64,000 nt of DNA from Prosthecochloris sp. (GCA_015482705.2 JADMLA020000019.1:1-64000); one strand, 5' to 3'; numbered from the stretch's first letter, positions 53,043 to 61,845 are shown. A program made the numbers and translations. The notes: a model not told the origin generated them from the sequence alone.

Positions 53043-54047
53043 ATGACAATTCCTGACTATACAAACTTTTTAGGTCTTCCCGGCAATAGCATCGCTCTGC
53101 TTTTCAGTGCTTACCTGCTCTATCTCGGCGCTGAATGGCTGGTGAAAGGCGGCAGCAACCTTGCGATGCGTTATGGCGTAAAACCCTTTGTCATAGGACT
53201 GACAGTTGTAGCGTACGGGACCTCGATGCCGGAGTTTGTTGTCAGTTTTTTCGCCAACGTGGTAGAACATTCAGCCACGATATCCCTTGGAAACATCATC
53301 GGCAGCAACATTACCAACGTCGGCTTGATCCTCGGGTTGAGCGCCCTGATTTTTCCTATTCATATCGCCTTCCAGAACATCCGTAACCAGCTGTTCTTTC
53401 TTTTCGGGATCAGCATGCTGCTCTATATGCTCTCCCTTGACGGCTCGATCTCGAGACCAGAAGGCGGCTTACTGCTTTTGTTGCTCATCGGTTACCTGTT
53501 TTCTCTTTACAAAATGCCTGAAATGGCCGAAGAATCTTTCGAAGAAGCCGATACGGAACTTGAAATACACTCTCTATCGATCAGTCTTTTGATGGTGCTT
53601 GGAGGAAGTGTTCTGCTTTCATTCGGAGCGTGGTCTTTCGTGAAGAGTTCCGTTTGGATAGCCGAGCAGTTCAGTATCCCGAAACTCTATATAGGGCTTT
53701 CAATCGTCGCACTCGGCACATCACTGCCTGAACTGGCCACGTCGATTGTCGCCGCATTCAGAAAACAAAGCGAAATTTCGGTTGGCAATATCATCGGCAG
53801 TAACGTGTTCAATATTCTGTTCGTACTGGGAGGGGTCGGCCTCATAAAACCTCTTTCCATCCTCGAACCCGTCATTTCCGGCACCGGAATCCCTGGACGG
53901 TTTCCACACATAGAGTACCTCGTAATGCTCGCTTTCGGCCTGGCCCTTTTTCCGATAAGTTACAGGCGGAACAAGATCGGCCGTCTATCGGGCCTGGTCC
54001 TCTTGTCAGGATATGCCCTGTTTTACTGGTGGCTGTTCGGACAATAA
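53043..54047 (+). CDS. Calcium/sodium antiporter family (CaCA, YrbG type)
   Basis: A 334-residue protein with about ten helices in two inverted repeats. Alpha-1 motif VVAYGTSMPEFVVSF with GNIIGSNITNVGLILG and alpha-2 motif VALGTSLPELATSIV with GNIIGSNVFNILFVLGG contain the ion-binding acidic residues and G-S-N signatures. An acidic loop (EEADTELE) joins the halves. Direct Ca2+/Na+ use is inferred from the family. A plausible -10 (TATACT, about 52988) precedes it. Confidence 0.92.
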   Translation: MTIPDYTNFLGLPGNSIALLFSAYLLYLGAEWLVKGGSNLAMRYGVKPFVIGLTVVAYGTSMPEFVVSFFANVVEHSATISLGNIIGSNITNVGLILGLSALIFPIHIAFQNIRNQLFFLFGISMLLYMLSLDGSISRPEGGLLLLLLIGYLFSLYKMPEMAEESFEEADTELEIHSLSISLLMVLGGSVLLSFGAWSFVKSSVWIAEQFSIPKLYIGLSIVALGTSLPELATSIVAAFRKQSEISVGNIIGSNVFNILFVLGGVGLIKPLSILEPVISGTGIPGRFPHIEYLVMLAFGLALFPISYRRNKIGRLSGLVLLSGYALFYWWLFGQ

Positions 54048-54051
54048 CCGT

Positions 54052-55389
54052 TCAGAGAAAAATCCCCGGAGACTTACGGCCCCTTCTCTGTTTCATTGTC
54101 AGCGCAGCGACTCCCAGAATGGTGAGTAAAATATCGGGGCTGGGCACGATAAGGGTGTTGGGGCAAAGCTGTACAACTTTTCTCGACAGTGCGATATCCC
54201 TGGTTACAAATATAGCATATACATCATCGGTGTACTCGAGAACCGCTTCCAGCATGGGAAGGTCAGACGCCGTATCGCCGCAGACAAGGTGCGGTCCCTT
54301 ATCGAGACAAAGATCGATCTGCTCGTCGATGAATTTCAGTCCGTCACCTTTGTCAAAACCCTTCAATCCATTTTGACCGTTGATCGTCAGAATGACCTCG
54401 ATATCTTTGCCGGTATCGACAATCTTGAATATCGAGCTGTCAGGATCGATTTCACGTACAATATCCGAGACATTTTGCAGCAAGGCAAGCGACTCCTCCT
54501 CGGCAATGGAGTTTGCAACGTCCTGCCTGGCGATTGTCACTTGGCCAAACTTCAGTTGAAGTCCTGATCCGACATAAAAAAACTTTTCAAACGCTGTTTT
54601 TTTCTCCAGTTCGCTGATTTTTGCGGCTAATTCATCAAACTTGACCTGTTTTGCCGGATCTATGAATGCCCTATGTTCTACAAGATCGAGATCCAGAAAC
54701 TCTCTGCCCTTCGAACCTGCGTAGATAAATACATTGTCCGGGTTGACCGAAACATCGATAATCCCGAAATTTCTCAGCGGTGCGGATGTGATGAAAATGG
54801 GATTTTCGGTGCACAACGAGGCAAAACGGGAAAGAAAGATCGCATTGTACACCGGCTGGATGGATGAACGGTAGTGACCGCAATAGTTATTGGTAGTGCC
54901 GTCCCTGTCGGTTATAAAACAGTTGAAATGCAAATTGTCGAGAAACTCCAACCCTCTCATCACATGATGATCAAAGTTGTTGTACAACTTGCTGATATAG
55001 TCGATAAAGGAATCCTCACCATGCTCGAGGTAATACGTATCTTTTTTCAGCTCCTTGATTTCATAAGAGAGATCAACATTGATGGAGTGAATATCATCGA
55101 TATGAATGATGCTTGTCTCATAATCCCTGAAATACACATCTTCAAGAGAACGGCGTGCGTTTTTCAAGGATTCGATGGAACGCGGGTTGATCACCCTTGC
55201 GGAAAAAATATTTTTAACGATAGGCAATCGGATTATCCTGGTCAGAGCCTTGAGATGAAAAAGACCCTTGAATGAGCGGATAGGCTGCAGGCTGATATCG
55301 ATATCAGGAATGGAATACTCTTCTGTAGGCAGGGAAAAGCCCTGTCCCTTTTCAATGAAAACAGAAGGGGTGGAATCAGGACCTCTCAT
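54052..55389 (-). CDS. HAD-superfamily phosphatase-like protein with N-terminal extension
   Basis: A 445-residue cytoplasmic protein. The C-terminal two-thirds is HAD-like: motif I FITDRDGTTNNYCGHY (DxDGT) near residue 158, motif II FITSAPLRN, and motif IV CGDTASDLPMLEAVL near residue 373, reminiscent of trehalose-6-phosphate/sucrose-phosphate phosphatases (Cof type). The first 150 residues are unrecognised. It converges with the antiporter gene (4-base gap). Substrate unknown. Confidence 0.72.
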   Translation of the reverse strand: MRGPDSTPSVFIEKGQGFSLPTEEYSIPDIDISLQPIRSFKGLFHLKALTRIIRLPIVKNIFSARVINPRSIESLKNARRSLEDVYFRDYETSIIHIDDIHSINVDLSYEIKELKKDTYYLEHGEDSFIDYISKLYNNFDHHVMRGLEFLDNLHFNCFITDRDGTTNNYCGHYRSSIQPVYNAIFLSRFASLCTENPIFITSAPLRNFGIIDVSVNPDNVFIYAGSKGREFLDLDLVEHRAFIDPAKQVKFDELAAKISELEKKTAFEKFFYVGSGLQLKFGQVTIARQDVANSIAEEESLALLQNVSDIVREIDPDSSIFKIVDTGKDIEVILTINGQNGLKGFDKGDGLKFIDEQIDLCLDKGPHLVCGDTASDLPMLEAVLEYTDDVYAIFVTRDIALSRKVVQLCPNTLIVPSPDILLTILGVAALTMKQRRGRKSPGIFL

Positions 55390-55509
55390 GGGAACAGCGA
55401 CTTGTTGCTTTCATGGACTCCAGACAAAATATGCACATTTCAGTGCTATGATCAAAAAAATCCACAAAGTGATACGGCAGTAGGTTGCCAGCACGAGTGA
55501 AAACAGTGA

Positions 55510-56325
55510 TCAATTGTTATCGGAGAGCCTTTTACCTGCAGCGACAATCATGAAGGTAACAGACGCCGTAAGAATGATCATAGCGCCCGAAGCCACATCG
55601 AAAATGTAGGACAGCCATAATCCTGAAAGCGTAAAGAGCACACAGAATAGAGATGAAAGCACCATCATCACGAGAAGGTTTCTACTGAAATAACGCGCTA
55701 TTGCTGGCGGGATGGTCAGCAAGGCGATTACCATCACGATACCGACCACCCTCACAAGCACAACAACCGTTAACGCAATGAGACAGAGTTGAAGCAGATA
55801 GAGCAACATGGTAGGTACACCCGAAGCCTCTGCATACTCCTCATCGAAAGAAATAGCAAGGAACTCCTTGTAACAGGCAAAGACGACCAGAACGATAAAA
55901 AGGTCGAGGCCGGCGATCATAAGAAGATCCGACCGTGGTACGGTAAGTATGCTTCCGAAAAGATAGCTGAAAAGATTCGGCACATATCCGGGTGAAAGCC
56001 CGATAAAAAGTACCCCGACGGCCATGCCCGCCGCCCAGAATGCCCCGATTGCGGTATCCTCGGCGACTTTTGTCTTTTTACTCAGCAGCCCGATACCCAG
56101 CGCCGAAAAAAGGCTGAACGGAATCAAACCGAACAGGGGATTGATCCCCAGATAATAACCGATACCGATACCGCCAAACGCCGAATGTGCTATTCCACCG
56201 CTGATAAAGCCGATTTTCCGGACGACAACATAGGAACCGATTATACCGCAGGCAAGGCTTGCGAGGAGAGCTGCGAAAACAGCATTCTGCATAAATTCGT
56301 AGCGAAAAATTTCAATCATATCCAT
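55510..56325 (-). CDS. znuB: Zn/Mn-type ABC transporter permease (ZnuB-like)
   Basis: A 271-residue permease with eight or nine helices of the ABC-3 family. FVVRKIGFISGGIAHSAFGG-type segment (VVVRKIGFISGGIAHSAFGG, residues 33-52) and VVGIVMVIALLTIPPAIAR are family signatures. Third gene of the fur-znuA-znuC-znuB unit; 16 bases downstream of znuC. Metal is inferred from the partner binding protein and regulator. Confidence 0.93.
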   Translation of the reverse strand: MDMIEIFRYEFMQNAVFAALLASLACGIIGSYVVVRKIGFISGGIAHSAFGGIGIGYYLGINPLFGLIPFSLFSALGIGLLSKKTKVAEDTAIGAFWAAGMAVGVLFIGLSPGYVPNLFSYLFGSILTVPRSDLLMIAGLDLFIVLVVFACYKEFLAISFDEEYAEASGVPTMLLYLLQLCLIALTVVVLVRVVGIVMVIALLTIPPAIARYFSRNLLVMMVLSSLFCVLFTLSGLWLSYIFDVASGAMIILTASVTFMIVAAGKRLSDNN

Positions 56326-56341
56326 TGCCTATTACACTCGT

Positions 56342-57076
56342 TCAGCCAGCTCCTTTATGTTTGACAATATCGACAGGATAGTGGTACATATTGGAAAGCT
56401 CCTCCTCTGTAATGCTACCATGCTCATGCATTCCAAGCCCGCAGTTCAGGCAGGCAACTCTTGAAACATGCTGGCTAACGGTGCCTGTATCATGGGTAAC
56501 CATGATAATGGTCATGGACTTGACCAGGCTGTCCAGCAGATCATAAATGGATGTTTTCATTCCAGGATCGATACTTGCTGTAGGTTCATCGAGTAAAAGC
56601 AGTTCGGGTTGACCGACAAGAGCCCTTGCAATAAGCAAACGCTGCAACTCCCCTCCGGACAACCCTCCAACCTGTCGCTTTTCCAAACCTGCCATTCCTA
56701 CCGTTTCCAGGGCATGCTTTGCCGTCGCCTTGTCTTCATTACCGTAACTCCTAAACAATCCTCTCGAGGAAATTCTTCCCATCAGCACCGTTTCACCTAC
56801 GGTTATCGGAAAGTCCCTGTCAAAAAACAGGCGCTGCGGGACATAACCGATGCGCTTTCTCGATACCGCCGGGTCCTGGCCAAAAATCTTGACCTTTCCG
56901 GCTGTCGGCTTTTGCAGACCGAGTATCACCCTCAGCAGAGTCGTCTTGCCACCTCCATTCGGACCGACAATTCCAAAGAACTCCCTCTCGAAGACTTTCA
57001 AGGAAAGCTTTTCCAGAATCTTGGTCCCACCGATACTGACCGATACGTTGTTGAGCGTTACAATTTCACGGTTCAT
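56342..57076 (-). CDS. znuC: Zn/Mn-type ABC transporter ATP-binding protein (ZnuC-like)
   Basis: A 244-residue ABC ATPase: Walker A GPNGGGKTTLLRVILG, Q-loop GYVPQR, signature LSGGELQRLLIARAL, Walker B LLLLDEPTASID and H-loop MVTHD. Start overlaps the znuA stop by four bases. Powers the ABC-3 permease. A tail with CLNCGLGMHEHG could bind metal. Confidence 0.94.
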   Translation of the reverse strand: MNREIVTLNNVSVSIGGTKILEKLSLKVFEREFFGIVGPNGGGKTTLLRVILGLQKPTAGKVKIFGQDPAVSRKRIGYVPQRLFFDRDFPITVGETVLMGRISSRGLFRSYGNEDKATAKHALETVGMAGLEKRQVGGLSGGELQRLLIARALVGQPELLLLDEPTASIDPGMKTSIYDLLDSLVKSMTIIMVTHDTGTVSQHVSRVACLNCGLGMHEHGSITEEELSNMYHYPVDIVKHKGAG

Positions 57077-58002
57077 TGCATACTCGCCACAAAAGCTTCT
57101 GCCGCCTGTCTCAAATTGTCGATATAATCACCCGACAGAGGATCGACAGGCTGGATAACGCCCCCAATCTCACGAGCGATAGTTTCAGCCTGAAGCGAAC
57201 TGAATGCAGGTGATACGAAAACAACTTTGATATCATATTTTTTAGCCTGACCGATAACCTGTTGCATTGTTTTCGGTGTCAACTCCTTTCCTTCTTTCTC
57301 TGCTGCAATCTGTTTCAGGTTGAACTCGTCGGCAAAATACCCCCATGCTGGATGAAACACCATGAATGCCCTGTTCTTCATCCGCGCAAGCTTTTGCATT
57401 ATCTCCCCGGAAAGCTCCTCGAGCCTCACTTCGAGTATTCGCCTGTTTTCCGCATACTCGCTTTTATGCTGAGGATCAAGCGTAGCGAGACAATGCTCGA
57501 TATTGTTTGCAATCAGGATGCCGTTCCGAGGTGACAGCCAGAAATGGGGATCGATTCTGCCGTGAAGGTGTTCATCGCCCCCATGCTCCTGCATCGTCCT
57601 CGATCTGTAATCCCGGGAGGCATCGCAAACCACCATCCGAGGGTTTAACGCCTTGAACTTCTTCATCCAGTCAAGCTCGAATTCAATTCCTGAACCCGCT
57701 TTGACGAACATACGAGCACTACCGAGAGCTACCATCTGACCGGGTGTGGGGTCATATGTATGTGGATTGGCACCCGGTGGCACCATGACAGTGACATCGA
57801 CATGTTCTCCTCCTATCTGTTTCACAAAAAACGAAAGCGGCACTATCGATGTCACAACTCGTATTTTCTCCGTTTCCGTTTTGCTCGTGCCATCTTGTTT
57901 CGTACCCGCATAGAGCACCGGTAGGTTGACGGCAAACAGCATGACACATGCCGCTACTGCAGCCTTGACACCGTTGATTATCTGTTTTGTTCCTGTGCGC
58001 AT
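57073..58002 (-). CDS. znuA: Zn/Mn-type ABC transporter substrate-binding protein (ZnuA-like)
   Basis: A 309-residue periplasmic protein with signal peptide (ending VLYAGTK). Typical metal-site motifs of cluster A-I are visible: PPGANPHTYDPTPGQM (first His), GRIDPHFWLSP (second His), and FHPAWGYFADEF (third His). A small HGGDEHLHGR stretch is a short His-rich loop as in ZnuA. An ATG at 58011 is also possible. Its start lies inside the fur 3' end (overlap of about 25 bases). Confidence 0.93.
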   Translation of the reverse strand: MRTGTKQIINGVKAAVAACVMLFAVNLPVLYAGTKQDGTSKTETEKIRVVTSIVPLSFFVKQIGGEHVDVTVMVPPGANPHTYDPTPGQMVALGSARMFVKAGSGIEFELDWMKKFKALNPRMVVCDASRDYRSRTMQEHGGDEHLHGRIDPHFWLSPRNGILIANNIEHCLATLDPQHKSEYAENRRILEVRLEELSGEIMQKLARMKNRAFMVFHPAWGYFADEFNLKQIAAEKEGKELTPKTMQQVIGQAKKYDIKVVFVSPAFSSLQAETIAREIGGVIQPVDPLSGDYIDNLRQAAEAFVASMQ

Positions 58003-58403
58003 GTGTCGCATAAGCCATTTAACTGAACAACATGACTGAGCAGGGTAAAACCGTCAATCTTCATTCCATCCCTGTACATACAGTCCGAGACATCACCGAT
58101 CCTTCCACATGAAATGCAGACAATGTGGTGGTGATGCATATCCGGCTCATCAGCGTTGCAGAGCGCATAACGCCGCTCACCTCCAAATGTCACGACCCTG
58201 AAGAGAATACCACATGCAACCATCGTTTCGAGATTCCGGTATATACCAGGAAGTCCGCATTGCCCGATGCTTTCCCTCAAGAATCCACGAACATCCTGAG
58301 GCGAGAGTACTCCCCCCTTTTTCAGAAAAAGATCGATAATAGCTTTACGGCGCAGGGTCACTTTACATCCCGCAGCCCTGAGTTTGTCAAGCAGTTCATT
58401 CAT
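57978..58403 (-). CDS. Fur-family metalloregulator (Zur-like)
   Basis: A 141-residue Fur protein: winged-helix DNA-binding domain with VTLRRKAIIDLFLKKGGVLSPQDV (split), GLPGIYRNLETMVACGIL, then the metal site HHHHIVCISCGRI and the second CxxC (LCDTCAQEQ), fitting a structural-zinc member. Encoded first in the unit with znuACB, so it likely represses zinc uptake (Zur) and itself. A palindromic GAAATAATTTC lies 8 bases upstream of its start. Confidence 0.93.
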   Translation of the reverse strand: MNELLDKLRAAGCKVTLRRKAIIDLFLKKGGVLSPQDVRGFLRESIGQCGLPGIYRNLETMVACGILFRVVTFGGERRYALCNADEPDMHHHHIVCISCGRIGDVSDCMYRDGMKIDGFTLLSHVVQLNGLCDTCAQEQNR

Positions 58404-58410
58404 CCTCTAA

Positions 58411-58437
58411 ATCGAAATTATTTCTATTTATAAATAT
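58411..58437 (-). promoter_or_regulatory. Putative Fur/Zur box
   Basis: On the coding strand TTTATAAATAGAAATAATTTCG includes a perfect palindrome GAAAT-A-ATTTC and a second one TATTTATAAATA. The AT-rich, overlapping dyad just upstream of the fur ATG resembles Fur-family operators and would allow autoregulation of fur-znuACB. Confidence 0.5.
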
Positions 58438-58443
58438 AAAAAG

Positions 58444-58607
58444 AAAACGTTGAATTGTTGAAGTGCTGAATCGTTGAAGTGTCAAAAGAAAAGCGCTGCG
58501 CTACAGCATGCTTTTTAGACATTACTCGGACAGGTTACGATGATACATTAGACCCCCAGAGCAAACGACAAAAAAAACAAATCAACAATTCAACAAATCA
58601 ACACCTT
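58444..58607. repeat. Inverted microrepeat block between fur and leuA
   Basis: The left side has GTTGAATTGTTGAAGTGCTG and GAATCGTTGAAGTG; the right side has AATCAACAATTCAACAAATC, the inverse. Between them is GCGCTGCGCTACAGC and no gene. An AT-rich palindromic repeat of unknown origin. Confidence 0.5.
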
Positions 58608-60287
58608 TTAGAGCCGGTTCACTGCACTCAACACGGCTTTGATCGAAGCCAGGCTGATGTTGGAATCAATTCCAGCCCCTATCGATTTACGCCCACCGGC
58701 ATTCTTGATTCTTACATAGGCTACAGCTCTGGCGTCGGCGCTGTGCCCTATCGCGTGCTCTGCATATTCATCGACGCTGAAATCAAGACCGGTATGCTGG
58801 TTCACGCCTCGTACAAACGCATCGACTGGACCATTTCCCCATGCTGAAAAAGCAATCTCATGGCCATCCCGATCGAGAACACACTGTATGGTTGTCGAAA
58901 CTTCGTCATCACGTTCAAGATCCCTGTCCTCCCAGTTGATCGTGCATTTCTTCATGGAATAGGCTTCATACAGCCTGATATACTCATCATGAAAAAGATC
59001 AAGAACCTCTTTCGGCAGGAGCTCCTTACCGTTCTGATCAACTCTCGACTGAACAACAGCTCCGAAAAAAGGTTGCATCCATTTGGGAATTTCGTAACCA
59101 AAATCATTTTCCATGATGTACGCAACGCCACCTTTCCCGGACTGGCTGTTGATTCTGACTATAGCTTCGTAAGAACACCCGACATCCTTCGGATCTATAG
59201 GCAGATAAGGTACATCCCACAGATTCTTCCCTGATCTTTTTAGCGCTTTCATGCCTTTGTTGATAGCATCCTGATGAGATCCCGAAAAAGCAGTGTAAAC
59301 CAGCTCGCCGGAATAGGGCTGGCGGGGATGAACATTCATCCGGGTTGTCCTGCAGTAAACTTCACGGATATTCGAGAGATCGGACAAATCCAGCTTGGGA
59401 TCGACCCCTTGCGTACAGAGGTTCAACGCCATAGTAACAATGTCGAGATTGCCGCATCTTTCTCCGTTGCCGAAAAGCGCGCCTTCTACCCTATCGGCTC
59501 CGGCCATAACGGCAAGTTCAGCAGATGCAACCGCTGTTCCGCGGTCGTTGTGCGTATGCACACTGACAATCACCGCACGCCTGTCCTCGATGTTCCTGCA
59601 GAACCACTCGATACGATCGGCAAAAATATTCGGCGTCGACATCTCGACTGTCGAAGGCAGATTGATGATGACAGTATCATCCTCAGATGCTCCCCATTCT
59701 TCCATAACAGCATGACAAACTTCGAGCGCGTAATCGAGTTCGGTTCCTGTAAAACTTTCAGGACTGTACTGAAACCGTATCCCTTTGTTCCCGGAAGCCT
59801 CTTTGAGCTCCCGCACAAGCCTGGTTCCCTCGACGGCTATATTCTTTATCGCTTCACGATCCATTCTGAACACAACATCCCGTTGAACGGTGGAAGTTGA
59901 GTTGTAGAGATGGACAATCGCTTTGTTCACCCCTTCGAGGGCATCGAATGTTTTTCGAATGAGGTGCTCTCTTGCCTGTGTCAGCACCTGTATCGTCACA
60001 TCATCAGGAACAAGGTTTTCTTCGATCAGTCTTCTGACAAACTGGAATTCGACCACGGCAGCGGATGGAAAACCAACCTCTATCTCTTTAAACCCGATAG
60101 CAACAAGCAGTTTGAACATCTCCAGCTTTTCTTCAACGCTCATCGGTACCGGCAGCGCCTGATTGCCATCTCTCAAATCAATGCTGCACCACAGCGGTGC
60201 TTTGACAATCCTGTTATCGGGCCACATTCTACCCGAAATATTCACCGCCGGATAGGGTTCATACTTTTCGTGATTCATAGTTGCCAT
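58608..60287 (-). CDS. leuA: 2-isopropylmalate synthase (LeuA, type 2)
   Basis: A 559-residue enzyme condensing acetyl-CoA and 2-oxoisovalerate, the first step of leucine synthesis. Catalytic motifs: PLWCSIDLRDGNQAL, GFKEIEVGFPSA, VSVHTHNDRGTAVASAELAV and GNGERCGNLDIVTMALN, plus a C-terminal LeuA regulatory domain. It is the longer yeast/actinobacterial-type enzyme. Start at 60287 or, with a better-spaced GGGGAA ribosome site, 60278. It lies behind a leader peptide and attenuator. Confidence 0.96.
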   Translation of the reverse strand: MATMNHEKYEPYPAVNISGRMWPDNRIVKAPLWCSIDLRDGNQALPVPMSVEEKLEMFKLLVAIGFKEIEVGFPSAAVVEFQFVRRLIEENLVPDDVTIQVLTQAREHLIRKTFDALEGVNKAIVHLYNSTSTVQRDVVFRMDREAIKNIAVEGTRLVRELKEASGNKGIRFQYSPESFTGTELDYALEVCHAVMEEWGASEDDTVIINLPSTVEMSTPNIFADRIEWFCRNIEDRRAVIVSVHTHNDRGTAVASAELAVMAGADRVEGALFGNGERCGNLDIVTMALNLCTQGVDPKLDLSDLSNIREVYCRTTRMNVHPRQPYSGELVYTAFSGSHQDAINKGMKALKRSGKNLWDVPYLPIDPKDVGCSYEAIVRINSQSGKGGVAYIMENDFGYEIPKWMQPFFGAVVQSRVDQNGKELLPKEVLDLFHDEYIRLYEAYSMKKCTINWEDRDLERDDEVSTTIQCVLDRDGHEIAFSAWGNGPVDAFVRGVNQHTGLDFSVDEYAEHAIGHSADARAVAYVRIKNAGGRKSIGAGIDSNISLASIKAVLSAVNRL

Positions 60288-60315
60288 TTCCCCATTTTAA
60301 TTTTCATTCATAACG

Positions 60316-60354
60316 AAAAAAGCCACCAACCTTCGTGAGGCTGGTGGCTTTCAA
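60316..60354 (-). terminator. leuA attenuator terminator
   Basis: On the minus strand AAAGCCACCAGCCT pairs with AGGTTGGTGGCTTT (14 base pairs, one G-U) and is followed by TTTTTTCG, just upstream of leuA. Its 5' arm overlaps the sequence that can pair with the leader region (60333-60340), so it is conditional. Confidence 0.93.
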
Positions 60355-60382
60355 TGCCGAAACTATTCTTGTATGGAATATT

Positions 60383-60460
60383 TTAAAACACACCTTCCCC
60401 ACGACCCTCTTCGTGCAATAGAAGAAGCCCTGTTGATAGTAGTAGGGTATGTAGTGTCAT
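60383..60460 (-). CDS. leuL: Leucine operon leader peptide (LeuL)
   Basis: A 25-residue leader with 8 Leu: MTLHTLLLSTGLLLLHEEGR then GEGVF. Leu runs are CTA-CTA-CTA and CTT-CTT-CTA-TTG. Region 1 CACGA (60411-60415) can pair with region 2 TCGTGGGG (60397-60404), which can instead pair with region 3 CCTCACGA (60333-60340) in the terminator arm. A ribosome stalled on Leu codons would mask region 1, favour 2:3 pairing and let leuA be transcribed. A candidate promoter TTGCAG-16-TATATT (60502-60475) is just upstream. Confidence 0.88.
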   Translation of the reverse strand: MTLHTLLLSTGLLLLHEEGRGEGVF

Positions 60461-60547
60461 TCCATTCATACTTCAATATAAAAAAACCATTGTATCCTGC
60501 AACCGGAGACATTGCTACATAGTTCCATCGATGATTCCACTGGCAGA

Positions 60548-61600
60548 TCAGCCTGCTTTCAAACGCATCAGCAAGCGGTTCCGCTTGTCGAAAAGCTCAA
60601 GTGTTTTTCCGGTTATTTTCCATCCCGATGCTTTTCTGAGCGCACCAAGAAATGCCTGTTCGACCTCGCCCGACTTGCCTGGACATGCCATACGAGTTGT
60701 CGACAACCTCGAAAACGACAGTGTCGTCGTACCTTTCGTATACGTCCCCATAAGGCTGTTACATCCGGTAAACCCCTTGATGCTGCCACCATAGAGCGAC
60801 AGCATGAGATTAGGCACTTTTCTCACTCCCTTCAATACCTCCTGACTGCCGGAAATGGATATCACGCGCCAGGATGTCCCGCGAAGCATCACTGCAGGAT
60901 GCCCCGGGTCCTGGCAGGTTCCCCCTGGACTGAATCGCTTGAACTTCTGAACGATAATATGTTCACGCGGCGCCGCGTTGGCACCGGGTTTTCGCATGAC
61001 GAACCTCCCTTTCAGAGTAGCCAGTACAGGCTTGCCCGCTCCGGATCGTAATGCCTTATATCGCTTCTTGACAGAAGCATCCGACGACTCGAAAACAAGC
61101 GGATACCTTTTCCCTGTCTTACACTCTTTGAATGTAGAGGTACCCGACGTTGAAAGAAACATACCGTTCATCGTCATCGGACCGGCCAGCATATCGACAA
61201 AAGATCTCTTTCGAAGGCTGTAATCCAGCTTTGAAACAATTTCATTCCCCCTCTGGTCAAGCATTGTTATCTCTTTGCCTGACACATAGCGAAACTGCAG
61301 CGGCCACTTTTTTCCGTTATCCAGTACCAGGCGGTTGCCTTTCCTTGACCATCGGCCAAGATCATACTCTACCTTGTTTCCACCACCCTGAACACCGATG
61401 GAAACACGCTTCATGCGAAATGATTTATCATCAAAAAGTGTAACGGTAAGCTGCTTCGACCGGCAGTCGGAACAGGGAATGGTTCCAGAATAAGTAATAT
61501 TTCCAGCAGAGGGCTTTACATCCGGCTCCGTGATCTTCACCCCACATCCCGAGATGACAACCAGCAGTAAGAGAGACAAAACAAAAGCGACATTACGCAT
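60548..61600 (-). CDS. Lipoprotein with NlpE-like and META/HslJ domains
   Basis: A 350-residue lipoprotein (MRNVAFVLSLLLLVVISGC, Cys19). Residues about 33-130 look like an NlpE N-terminal domain (ITYSGTIPCSDCRSKQLTV, a CxxC copper-type motif), and residues about 238-345 are a META/HslJ domain (LRGTSWRVISISG, GCNSLMGTYTKG, LSTTRMACPG, FLGALRKASGWKITGKTLEL). Such proteins sit in the outer membrane and relate to heat, motility or metal stress. It is transcribed toward the leuA leader. Confidence 0.85.
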   Translation of the reverse strand: MRNVAFVLSLLLLVVISGCGVKITEPDVKPSAGNITYSGTIPCSDCRSKQLTVTLFDDKSFRMKRVSIGVQGGGNKVEYDLGRWSRKGNRLVLDNGKKWPLQFRYVSGKEITMLDQRGNEIVSKLDYSLRKRSFVDMLAGPMTMNGMFLSTSGTSTFKECKTGKRYPLVFESSDASVKKRYKALRSGAGKPVLATLKGRFVMRKPGANAAPREHIIVQKFKRFSPGGTCQDPGHPAVMLRGTSWRVISISGSQEVLKGVRKVPNLMLSLYGGSIKGFTGCNSLMGTYTKGTTTLSFSRLSTTRMACPGKSGEVEQAFLGALRKASGWKITGKTLELFDKRNRLLMRLKAG

Positions 61601-61679
61601 AACAAACTCCGTTTATCGATACCTGTACAACATTGAGCACGCGAAACTATCCGCATAGTATAGAGAATAACCATTAAAA

Positions 61680-61799
61680 TCAATAGCCATCTTTCAGTGT
61701 TTTTCGCATCTCTTCAGGAGTTGTTCCCGTCCAGACTTGAAATGCCCTGAAAAATGAATTCGGCTCCTCGAAACCGAGAAGAAATGATATGGATTGGAG
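61680..61799 (-). pseudogene. AraC-family regulator C-terminal remnant
   Basis: A 39-codon fragment on the minus strand reads LQSISFLLGFEEPNSFFRAF then QVWTGTTPEEMRKTL, the second helix-turn-helix of AraC proteins, ending in a normal stop. The rest of the gene is missing; the adjacent upstream sequence is the terminator of the GIY-YIG unit, which may have replaced it. Confidence 0.65.
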
Positions 61800-61806
61800 A
61801 GGAGGA

Positions 61807-61843
61807 ATAAAAAAAGGAAGTACAGTATGAAATGCACTTCCTT
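61807..61843 (-). terminator. Terminator downstream of the GIY-YIG/tRNA-like unit
   Basis: AAGGAAGT pairs with ACTTCCTT around a 14-base loop, followed by TTTTTTT. It lies a few bases after the tRNA-like 3' end, as it would behind a real tRNA gene. Confidence 0.75.
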
Positions 61844-61845
61844 CT

